This document shows positions 1 to 5,249 of a stretch of DNA of 5,887 nt, in pieces; the first letter of the stretch is position 1; each line of letters starts with the position of its first letter. The notes under the pieces were generated by a model. That model made no database searches and was not told the DNA's origin. It saw nothing but the letters and a program-made list of their open reading frames with translations. The position numbers and the translations under genes are program-made. Origin of the DNA: Elusimicrobia bacterium RIFCSPLOWO2_01_FULL_54_10 (GTDB taxonomy: Bacteria > Elusimicrobiota > Elusimicrobia > 2-02-FULL-39-32); NCBI GenBank assembly GCA_001799975.1, contig MGUQ01000085.1, positions 3,099 to 8,985 of the forward strand, in the 5' to 3' direction.

Positions 1-1562
1 GGCCGGACCTGGCCTTGCACAATTTTGAAGACCACCTGAACTCTTTTGTTAAGTTCGGCGGAAAAGACGCTTTCCAGGAAAGCGGAGCTTCTCTTAGCGT
101 TGTCCAGAGAAAACTGCTTGGCAAAGCCGAGTTCTGCGGCATCGCCGCTCCACGAAGGCACCGCCTGCAGGAGAATGGCATAAAGCGAGGGTTTTTCCTG
201 TTGGACACGGGCCATGATTTTCTGCCAAGCCTGTCCCAAGACGGGCACTGAAGATGATGCGGACACGGAAGGCGGCACGGAAACAGGAGACGGAGCGGCA
301 GGAGCGGGCCGCGAAAGTGAAGGCGACAGGGGCTGAACAGCAACCGAGGCCTGTGGAGCCGGCCGTGAAACGATTGGAGCGGAAGCCGCAACCGAAACTG
401 GCCTTGCCGATGGCGCAGAAGCGGATGACGGACGGACTTGCTCAAGATTTTCCAGGCGTTTCAGAATTTCAGGCGCATCCAGGACTTCCTGACAGAGTTT
501 GACCGCATAACATTCAAAAACCATTCTGGGGGAATCGTTCCAGCGCATCTGCTCGGCGCATTTGGAGAGCATCTGGCCCGCGCGCAGAAGCTCTTCCTGA
601 GAAAATTTCGCCGTGGGCAGGGGTTTTTTGCGCGCCGCGAAAGCGTCTTCGTCGGCATATCCGCATTTTTCAATGAGCATCTGGCGGAAAGCTTCGCGCA
701 CTTCTTTTAAGAAATAGGAAAGGTCATGGCCTTCGGTGAGGAGTTTTCCCACGGCTTCCAGGGCGCCTTTGGCGTTTTTGGCAGCCACCTGGTCCAGAAA
801 ATCGAGCAGAAAATCTTCGCGGACTATGCCCAAAACATCTTCCACGCCCTCGCGTGTGATTTCGCCTTTGCTCCCGAAATGGGAGATGACCTGGTCTAAA
901 AGTGAAAGAGCGTCGCGCATGGAGCCGGAGGCGGCGCGGGCCACCAATGAGAGCGCGTCGTCCGTGACCGCGATTTTCTCATCTTTGCCGATTTTTTTGA
1001 GGGTCAGGCCGATTTCTTTCTGCGTGAGAGGCAAAAAACGGAAGCGCTGGCAGCGGGAAGCTATGGTGGCCGGGATTTTATGGTATTCAGTGGTGGCCAA
1101 AATAAAAGTGACATGGGGTGGGGGTTCTTCGAGGGTCTTCAATAGGGCGTTAAAGCTGGGCGTGGAGAGCATGTGGACTTCGTCGATGATGAAGACTTTG
1201 TATTTGTCGCGGGCGGAAGCGTAAGCCACTGTGTTGATTATGGCCTCCCGTATGTTGTCCACGCCCGTGTGGGAGGCGGCGTCCAGTTCGAGCACATCCA
1301 TTGAGGAGGATTTGGCGATTTCATCACACGAAGAGCAAGCGTTGCAGGGCTCAGCGGCCTTAAGGTTTTTGCAGTTGAGCGCCTTGGCGAAAAGGCGTGC
1401 CGTGGTGGTCTTGCCGGTGCCGCGCGTGCCGGAAAAAAGATATGCGGGCGCAACGCGGCCCTGGGTGATGGCCGCCTGAAGGATCTTGGTGGTCGTCTCC
1501 TGACCGGTCAAGTCAGCAAACTTCTGCGGCCGGTATTTGCGTGCGAGGATTAGATAGGACAT
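1..1562 (-). CDS. dnaX: DNA polymerase III gamma/tau subunit DnaX, 3' end missing
   Basis: This is the clamp-loader ATPase subunit that loads the sliding clamp at replication forks. It is read from ATG at 1562 and stays open for 520 codons to the window edge, so the C-terminus is missing. Visible motifs are the N-terminal MSYLILARKYRP, Walker A GTRGTGKT (residues 45-52), four zinc-module cysteines (C64, C73, C76, C79, the same spacing as E. coli DnaX), Walker B with DEVH (127-130), the SRC arginine-finger motif (169-171) and sensor 2 GSMRDALS (213-220). An Ala/Pro/Ser/Val-rich linker (about 377-441) leads to a tau-type C-terminal region. No E. coli-like A-AAA-AAG frameshift site was seen near the linker. 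The start lies one base after the vsr stop and has no good Shine-Dalgarno, so expression is probably coupled to the upstream cassette. A diverged copy of its first codons lies at 3840-3908. Confidence 0.97.
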   Translation of the reverse strand, partial: MSYLILARKYRPQKFADLTGQETTTKILQAAITQGRVAPAYLFSGTRGTGKTTTARLFAKALNCKNLKAAEPCNACSSCDEIAKSSSMDVLELDAASHTGVDNIREAIINTVAYASARDKYKVFIIDEVHMLSTPSFNALLKTLEEPPPHVTFILATTEYHKIPATIASRCQRFRFLPLTQKEIGLTLKKIGKDEKIAVTDDALSLVARAASGSMRDALSLLDQVISHFGSKGEITREGVEDVLGIVREDFLLDFLDQVAAKNAKGALEAVGKLLTEGHDLSYFLKEVREAFRQMLIEKCGYADEDAFAARKKPLPTAKFSQEELLRAGQMLSKCAEQMRWNDSPRMVFECYAVKLCQEVLDAPEILKRLENLEQVRPSSASAPSARPVSVAASAPIVSRPAPQASVAVQPLSPSLSRPAPAAPSPVSVPPSVSASSSVPVLGQAWQKIMARVQQEKPSLYAILLQAVPSWSGDAAELGFAKQFSLDNAKRSSAFLESVFSAELNKRVQVVFKIVQGQVR

Positions 1563-1563
1563 T

Positions 1564-1980
1564 TTATTTTTTTAAAGCCTTTATTACAGTCATGATTGTC
1601 GAATTAAAATCTTGCTTCATGTCATGCCCCCATATTCTTACTACTTTCCATCCTCGTGAACGAAGATAAGCTGTTGCTCTTCTGTCTCTTGCGCGCGTAT
1701 TTTCAATTTTCATCTTCCAGAAATCATTGAGAATATTTTTCCATCTTGGATATTGCCATCCATGCCAAAAATCGCTGTCCAAGAAAACACAGGTTTTTTC
1801 TTTGCAAAATACAATGTCTGGCTTGCCTTTCAAGCTCCCGTCATTGAGACGGAATTCTCGGCGTGTTTTCGTTATTAGCTCTGAGACAAATTGTCTTTCA
1901 AACTGCGTGTTCGAGGAGCGAATTTTTGACATAATTTCGCTTCTCTTTTTCTTGGAGAACTTGTCTATTCGAATTTTCAT
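1564..1980 (-). CDS. vsr: Very short patch repair (Vsr-type) DNA mismatch endonuclease
   Basis: Vsr enzymes nick 5' of the T in T:G mismatches that arise when 5-methylcytosine deaminates, and they usually sit beside a cytosine-5 methyltransferase, as here. From ATG 1980 the protein has 138 residues, close to the usual length. Family landmarks are RSEIMSKIRSSNT (13-25), GKPDIVF with the likely metal-binding Asp55, the core FWHG with His73, the segment NTRARDRR (94-101) and RGWKVVRIW (109-117). By comparison with E. coli Vsr recalled from memory, the structural zinc ligands (C66, H71, C73, C117) are replaced by D70, W75, Y77 and H119, and the H64 position is Asp68. An in-frame TTG at 1992 is an alternative start just after an in-frame stop. 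ATG 1980 has AAGGA very close upstream and fits the family N-terminus better. Its 5' end overlaps the methyltransferase by 83 nt, and its stop is one base from the dnaX ATG. Confidence 0.9.
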   Translation of the reverse strand: MKIRIDKFSKKKRSEIMSKIRSSNTQFERQFVSELITKTRREFRLNDGSLKGKPDIVFCKEKTCVFLDSDFWHGWQYPRWKNILNDFWKMKIENTRARDRRATAYLRSRGWKVVRIWGHDMKQDFNSTIMTVIKALKK

Positions 1981-3103
1981 ATTCCTTTTCAAAGTTAACT
2001 AAGATCATGTTAGCGAGAGAAACTGATAATACGGTGGGTACGGCATTGCCAATTTGAAGATTTTTGTCGCTTCTTGAGCCATAAAATTTATAGTCGTCAG
2101 GGAAACATTGAATTCTTGCTCCTTCTCGAGTCGTAAGCGGACGGGGAGTTTTAGGATGTATGCAGCGTGACGATGACGGTGTTCCAAGATTTCTAGTTAA
2201 GGTCGTTGAAGGGCGATTCCACCAAAGACGGCAGTAAGTGTTTTTAAACCCTGATGTGGGTCTTAAATTCTTTGGCAGATCTGCCGGACTGCCGCCTTCA
2301 GGCAAGGATTCCATGATTTTAATCAGTTTGGCACCGTGATTTGCTGCATTATGATCCATAATCTTTTTGGGAGCATTCATTCTCATCAATTTCTGAAATT
2401 CATTTTTTGGTTCCGTTGCATACTTAAAACTTTCCTCACCTGACTTGATAAGCGGCAAATCGCCTATGGCCTCGCCAAGAGTCAAATAAGGTTTTAGATG
2501 GCGTTTGAACAAATCAAGAGGTTTACTTGGGTCATAATGAGTTGGAATCGGATATTGGAATCGACTTGTAAGCCTTGATCCGACTATAATGACTCTTTCT
2601 CGAATTTGCGGCGCTCCATAATCAGCCGCATTTAAAAGTTTGTATTGAACCGAATAGCCCAAAGATTCAAACAAGGAAACAATGTCCTTAAAGAGTTTTC
2701 CGCCCTGCATTGACAGCAATCCTTTTACATTTTCATACAAAAATAACTTGGGGCGAAACTCCGTCAAAATGCGGTGGTACTCCCGAAAAAGCTTGCCTCT
2801 GGGATCATTGCTTGATCTCTTGCCAACAGTTGAATAAGCCTGGCAGGGCGGACCTCCAACAATGATGTCAATATCATCGGCTTTTTCACCCAAATCGCTT
2901 TCTAGCCAATTTGAATCAAAATTCTTTATGTCGCCCGTATACACATTTACAGACGGATGATTGATGGCATATGCTGTGGCCATGCTTGGCAGTATTTCGT
3001 TAGCCGCAACTATTTCAAAACTTTTATTGGCCTGAAATCCGTAGCTTAGGCCGCCAACCCCGCAGAAAAGGTCAATTACTTTTAATCTTTTCATCATGAA
3101 CAT
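1898..3103 (-). CDS. DNA (cytosine-5-)-methyltransferase of a type II R-M system
   Basis: This enzyme transfers a methyl group from S-adenosylmethionine to C5 of cytosine within a recognition site. The 401-residue ORF holds the ordered family motifs: motif I DLFCGVGG (11-18), motif IV GGPPCQ with catalytic Cys87, motif VI ENV (124-126), motif VIII QIRER (167-171), motif IX RPLTTREGARIQCFPDDY (321-338) and motif X QIGNAVP (350-356). The target-recognition region lies between VIII and IX and includes a WWNRPSTTLTR segment (294-304). The target sequence cannot be deduced from this. ATG 3103 is taken as the start, with in-frame ATGs at 3097 and 3094 as alternatives; no strong ribosome-binding site distinguishes them. 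It lies 10 nt after the endonuclease stop. The last 27 residues lie beyond motif X, inside the overlap with vsr. The gene is AT-richer than dnaX, consistent with transfer. Confidence 0.96.
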   Translation of the reverse strand: MFMMKRLKVIDLFCGVGGLSYGFQANKSFEIVAANEILPSMATAYAINHPSVNVYTGDIKNFDSNWLESDLGEKADDIDIIVGGPPCQAYSTVGKRSSNDPRGKLFREYHRILTEFRPKLFLYENVKGLLSMQGGKLFKDIVSLFESLGYSVQYKLLNAADYGAPQIRERVIIVGSRLTSRFQYPIPTHYDPSKPLDLFKRHLKPYLTLGEAIGDLPLIKSGEESFKYATEPKNEFQKLMRMNAPKKIMDHNAANHGAKLIKIMESLPEGGSPADLPKNLRPTSGFKNTYCRLWWNRPSTTLTRNLGTPSSSRCIHPKTPRPLTTREGARIQCFPDDYKFYGSRSDKNLQIGNAVPTVLSVSLANMILVNFEKEYENSNRQVLQEKEKRNYVKNSLLEHAV

Positions 3104-3113
3104 ACTCTGTTCG

Positions 3114-3839
3114 TCATTTCATCTTTGCCGGGTTTCGACCTTTAAATTCTGCATAAAGTATCTTATAAACTCCTTTCCTGACTTCACGATCGCTGGTCCG
3201 AATGACGCCGGGATTGGAAATCTTAATCACTCGTCCTTTTTCGTCGTAAACCCATCTATTTCTGTCTCCTCGATTGCATTTTTGGCATTGAGGAATAATA
3301 TTACCTGCTGCTAATGGTTTCCTAGGATCCATATGACCTTTTTGAAGTAAAGTTTTGGTAGCTGGCCAGTGCAGATGGGGTTCTCCTTCTTGGGAGCCAC
3401 ATGTTGCACATTTTAGATGATAGCTCATTTTAATCTGTTCCCAATCCCCCGTATCACTGATTCTGTGCCCCATCTTGAAATGCGGATAAGGCTCCTCTAA
3501 AGTGTGCAGCTGATACTCGCCTCTAATGAGTTTGACAACAATATTGTCCCTTCCTCCAGCAGCAATCCACCAGCCTTTCTGTGCTCCTAAATGTCTAGCC
3601 TGTTGAACATCATTTACTCTGGGGTAATAACTCCTGATAAAGTTTGTGAGTTCTTCCTTGCTCACCTTTTTTGTTTTAGGATACCCTTGTGCCAAGTAGA
3701 CCAGAACAAGAGAATCCTTTGTAAAGTTTCCCGAAGCGTCTGTTAGTTTTGGCAGTCCAACCCCATATTTTTCTAAATATTTCTTATGGTTTTCCTTTAC
3801 AATTGCATGATAGACGGAATGTATTAATTTTTTATCCAT
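3114..3839 (-). CDS. HNH-family restriction endonuclease (putative)
   Basis: This is a 241-residue protein with a C-terminal ββα-metal (HNH) nuclease motif. Two zinc-type CxxC pairs (C144/C147 and C185/C188) bracket the core, which has KGHMDP (167-172, His169), Asn180 in NIIPQC, and CNRGDRNRWVYD (188-199) with Asn189 in the third HNH position. The N-terminal 140 residues match no domain I recognise and probably carry DNA recognition. The restriction role is inferred from the neighbours: a cytosine-5 methyltransferase starts 10 nt downstream and a Vsr gene follows. It could instead be an unrelated HNH nuclease, but position and size favour the cognate enzyme. The ATG follows directly after an in-frame TAA that ends a 22-codon dnaX-like ORF, and there is no clear Shine-Dalgarno, so translation may rely on re-initiation. 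The base composition is AT-rich like the rest of the cassette. Confidence 0.82.
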   Translation of the reverse strand: MDKKLIHSVYHAIVKENHKKYLEKYGVGLPKLTDASGNFTKDSLVLVYLAQGYPKTKKVSKEELTNFIRSYYPRVNDVQQARHLGAQKGWWIAAGGRDNIVVKLIRGEYQLHTLEEPYPHFKMGHRISDTGDWEQIKMSYHLKCATCGSQEGEPHLHWPATKTLLQKGHMDPRKPLAAGNIIPQCQKCNRGDRNRWVYDEKGRVIKISNPGVIRTSDREVRKGVYKILYAEFKGRNPAKMK

Positions 3840-3908
3840 TTAAGACCATCTGAGGAAGTCCACAATCTTCCAAGGGCGATACTTGCGAGCTAGAATTAAG
3901 TAGGACAT
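3840..3908 (-). pseudogene. dnaX: Diverged remnant of the dnaX 5' end (22-codon ORF)
   Basis: Reading from ATG 3908, the first 12 residues are MSYLILARKYRP, identical to the N-terminus of the intact dnaX at 1562. In those 36 bases 9 positions differ and every change is synonymous. Similarity then fades (WKIVDF against QKFADL), and the frame stops at TAA 3842-3840, immediately before the ATG of the endonuclease gene and in the same frame. All DnaX catalytic domains are absent, so it cannot act as a clamp loader. It looks like the original 5' end of dnaX, cut off when the cassette inserted. It may still be translated as a short leader feeding ribosomes into the endonuclease gene. A 12-residue match to the adjacent gene is unlikely by chance. 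Confidence 0.85.
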
Positions 3909-3932
3909 TTAAAATTGGTGGAGCTGAGGGGG
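3909..3932 (-). repeat. Direct repeat copy B: tRNA-Ala 3'-end fragment with CCA
   Basis: On the minus strand this contains CCCCCTCAGCTCCACCA followed by ATTTTAA, then the ATG of the dnaX remnant. It matches the T-stem 3' side and acceptor strand of the tRNA-Ala at 4640 plus its flank (copy A), with one extra C that creates an encoded CCA. The sequence upstream on the minus strand no longer resembles a tRNA body (no TTC-type T loop), so it is a 3' remnant only. Confidence 0.8.
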
Positions 3933-3954
3933 CTGGTCCGCCACAGTCTTTTTG

Positions 3955-4512
3955 TCATGGATTCAGAAGCACATCTTTGAACTTTTTTATAAAAAGAATG
4001 TCCTTGGGTCTCCCCGCCCTTCTTTTTGACTCCAAAAGATCTTCGAGGCGGCCCACCGAGAAAGAAAAGCCCAGCTTCTTGTCTTTCAATTTAACTGCTT
4101 TAGCGCGCATTTGATCATAAGTGAACCCGGAAATTTCCTGCACCAAATCATAAACAGTGTGATAAGGTCCTGTCGCCAATAGAACGGACTTGTTTTCAGC
4201 CAGTTTAGAGCAAAGTCTGAGATTCGGCTTGTGGATGGCGACTAGCTTTTTGTCCTGATTCAAATATGAGAGGCCACACTTATGCCGCAGAACCGCACGG
4301 ACCACGCGCAAAAGATTTTCGGCGTCCGGACGGATGAAAACGTCATAATCCATGGTGGAAATAACCTGTCTGGCGTCCTTGGCGTAATAATTGATGCCGG
4401 AGACTCCCACGACGAGATATTCAACTTTTTCACGGCTTAACGCCTTAAGAAAGGCGTGTTGAGGCGAAAGAAAATCAGCGCTTCGCGGCACGAACGGACC
4501 GGCGGTTCTCAA
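3955..4512 (-). CDS. MNT-type nucleotidyltransferase-like protein
   Basis: The product has 185 residues with the layout of the minimal nucleotidyltransferase-like proteins, the fold that includes AbiEii-type toxins and DUF6036-like proteins. It has a hydrophobic strand ending in a glycine/serine turn, VEYLVVGVSG (30-39), then TMDYDVFI with a DxD pair (Asp55, Asp57), and a C-terminal LEDLLESKRRAGRPKD (156-171) typical of the group. The first motif is GVSG rather than the common GGSA, so activity is uncertain. The frame opens at TTG 4512 because an in-frame TGA lies nine bases upstream. No ATG occurs before Met54, and a weak GAG lies about five bases before the TTG. It overlaps the preceding small ORF by 38 nt, suggesting translational coupling. 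The whole segment lies between two copies of a tRNA 3' end. The substrate is unknown; a toxin or defence role is possible but not shown. Confidence 0.68.
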   Translation of the reverse strand: MRTAGPFVPRSADFLSPQHAFLKALSREKVEYLVVGVSGINYYAKDARQVISTMDYDVFIRPDAENLLRVVRAVLRHKCGLSYLNQDKKLVAIHKPNLRLCSKLAENKSVLLATGPYHTVYDLVQEISGFTYDQMRAKAVKLKDKKLGFSFSVGRLEDLLESKRRAGRPKDILFIKKFKDVLLNP

Positions 4513-4621
4513 GAAAACTCATCATGAGAACGGGGACCCAGGATTTATCCTCACGCAAGTGAGGACTACGCTGAATCTTGCGCACCAAGTTCAATATACG
4601 AGTCGTTATGTTTATCTTCAT
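4475..4621 (-). CDS. Small basic 48-residue protein, unknown
   Basis: This short ORF starts at ATG 4621, five bases after a clear AAGGAG Shine-Dalgarno (4627-4632), and ends with TGA after 48 codons. The product begins MKINITTRILNLVRKIQRSP and is rich in Arg and Lys with a short hydrophobic stretch (VPVLMMSFL, 29-37). I recognise no family. It starts only 19 nt after the tRNA-Ala 3' end, and its last 38 nt overlap the nucleotidyltransferase gene in another frame. It could be a partner of that gene, a coupling leader, or the 5' part of a formerly longer gene broken by a frameshift. The strong ribosome-binding site is the main support that it is translated. Confidence 0.45.
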   Translation of the reverse strand: MKINITTRILNLVRKIQRSPHLREDKSWVPVLMMSFLENRRSVRAAKR

Positions 4622-4626
4622 TTTAA

Positions 4627-4632
4627 CTCCTT
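4627..4632 (-). promoter_or_regulatory. Shine-Dalgarno for the 48-residue ORF
   Basis: AAGGAG with a five-base spacer to ATG 4621. It lies only eight bases beyond the tRNA-Ala discriminator base, so tRNA 3' processing would release an mRNA whose 5' end almost begins with this site. It decides the start of the small ORF. Confidence 0.6.
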
Positions 4633-4653
4633 AAAATTGTGGAGCTGAGGGGG
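4631..4653 (-). repeat. Direct repeat copy A: 3' end of tRNA-Ala plus flank
   Basis: This covers the last 14 bases of the tRNA-Ala and nine bases beyond it. It is the same as copy B at 3909-3932 except for one missing C, which removes the encoded CCA. Copies A and B lie in the same orientation and flank the small ORF and the nucleotidyltransferase gene, about 720 bp. This is the pattern left by insertion at a tRNA 3' end, though no integrase is present. Confidence 0.75.
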
Positions 4654-4712
4654 ATTGAACCCCTGGCCTCTTCGTTGCGAACGAAGCGCTCTCCCAGCTG
4701 AGCTACAGCCCC
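4640..4712 (-). tRNA. tRNA-Ala(CGC)
   Basis: The 73 bases fold into a full cloverleaf. The acceptor stem is GGGGCTG paired with CAGCTCC, including the G3:U70 wobble that marks alanine tRNAs. The D arm is GCTC/GAGC, and the anticodon stem is CTTCG/CGAAG with loop TTCGCAA, giving anticodon CGC (reads GCG). The T arm is AGGGG-TTCAATC-CCCCT and the discriminator is A73. The 3' CCA is not encoded (the flank reads CAA), so it must be added after transcription. It starts 15 nt after the stop of the DUF2914-like gene with no separate promoter seen, so it is probably processed from that transcript. Confidence 0.95.
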
Positions 4713-4727
4713 AAAAATTGTTTTAGC

Positions 4728-5144
4728 TTAGTTGACTTTGAATTCCTTGCGGTCCAGGACGGCGCCGGATTCGGAGACGACTTCGACTCTCCACATGCCC
4801 GGCCAGACGTTCTTGCTGCTCCAGGTGCGATAAGGGCTGGAAGGAACTTTGAGGGACACTTCGCCCACCTTTTCATCGCCCGCGTACCAGACATGTTTGA
4901 CCGTTGTCGGCACGGATTCGGATTCCATCTTCATCCAGCAGATGACCCGGCCCGCGGAAGTTCCCGTCTCCGTGACCGCGTCGACGGGCTCCCTGTTCTC
5001 AACCGCCGTGCAGACCGTCACCCGGGCGGTTTGATGCGAAACATGTGCATCTGCGGCCGGCGCTGCCGGGGCCTCCGCGTCCAGAACCTGCGCGCCGAGG
5101 GACAATAGAAACACTGCGAACACCGAAGCCACTGCTTTTTTCAT
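4728..5144 (-). CDS. Secreted DUF2914-like protein
   Basis: The product has 138 residues. A lysine start and hydrophobic core (MKKAVASVFAVFLLSLGA, 1-18) form a likely Sec signal peptide, followed by an Ala/Pro-rich spacer (about 23-33). The mature part resembles the DUF2914 family as I recall it: VCTAVENREPV (44-54), VICWMKM (67-73), a KHVWYAGDEKVGEVSLKV segment (83-100), YRTWSSKNVWPGMWRVEVV (105-123) and a closing FKV strand. It is probably a small beta-rich periplasmic or extracytoplasmic domain. The biochemical role of DUF2914 is not established. Two cysteines (C45, C69) could form a disulfide. ATG 5144 is chosen because AAGGAGG lies eight bases upstream and the signal peptide begins there; the frame stays open to 5429, but that extension runs through the promoter and into the divergent helicase gene. 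Confidence 0.85.
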   Translation of the reverse strand: MKKAVASVFAVFLLSLGAQVLDAEAPAAPAADAHVSHQTARVTVCTAVENREPVDAVTETGTSAGRVICWMKMESESVPTTVKHVWYAGDEKVGEVSLKVPSSPYRTWSSKNVWPGMWRVEVVSESGAVLDRKEFKVN

Positions 5145-5152
5145 GTAGTCAA

Positions 5153-5159
5153 CCTCCTT
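5153..5159 (-). promoter_or_regulatory. Strong Shine-Dalgarno for the DUF2914-like gene
   Basis: AAGGAGG with an eight-base spacer to ATG 5144. This near-perfect site fixes the start of the gene at the signal peptide rather than at upstream in-frame codons. Confidence 0.8.
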
Positions 5160-5200
5160 GAGGGAAAAGATTGAAAGCCCAGATGGAATGCTAAGAAGCA

Positions 5201-5230
5201 ATTTTACCATTATGGGACTGGGTTTGACAA
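5201..5230 (-). promoter_or_regulatory. Sigma-70-like promoter for the DUF2914-like gene and tRNA-Ala
   Basis: On the minus strand TTGTCA (5225-5230, five of six consensus bases) is followed 18 bases later by TAAAAT (5201-5206, five of six). It points towards the DUF2914-like gene and leaves a leader of about 50 nt. As no other promoter is evident before the tRNA, it probably drives both. It lies 20 bp from the divergent helicase start codon. Confidence 0.5.
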
Positions 5231-5249
5231 ATTGTATGATAGCGTAGTT

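Noticed and set aside
15..710. Plus- and minus-strand frames at 15-251, 254-502, 438-710 and 461-673
   Set aside because: All are shadows of the 3' part of dnaX, including its low-complexity Ala/Pro/Ser linker.
985..998. Run of seven A in the dnaX coding strand as a programmed frameshift or slippage site
   Set aside because: It lies in the ATPase/lid region near residue 189, far upstream of where a gamma-type product would end, and no supporting stem-loop was seen.
736..1479. Long plus-strand open frames at 736-1224 and 1231-1479
   Set aside because: They lie antisense to the conserved ATPase core of dnaX, whose motifs are unambiguous, and their translations show no domain.
1727..2187. Open frames at 1727-2002 (+) and 2005-2187 (-)
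   Set aside because: They overlap vsr and the methyltransferase in other frames, while the real frames carry family motifs.
3096..3314. Plus-strand open frame over the endonuclease 3' end
   Set aside because: It is antisense to the HNH core and has no recognisable protein features.
3916..3953. Possible GC-rich hairpin followed by a T run (plus strand GGTGG...CCGCC) as a terminator
   Set aside because: The loop is long, the stem is only five pairs with a G:U, and the strand is wrong for the flanking genes. The GC-rich part is explained by the tRNA-end repeat.
5224..5240. Plus-strand TTGACA followed by TATGAT as a sigma-70 promoter
   Set aside because: The spacer is only five bases, so the two boxes cannot work as one promoter. 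The TTGACA-like bases are better explained as the -35 of the leftward promoter.
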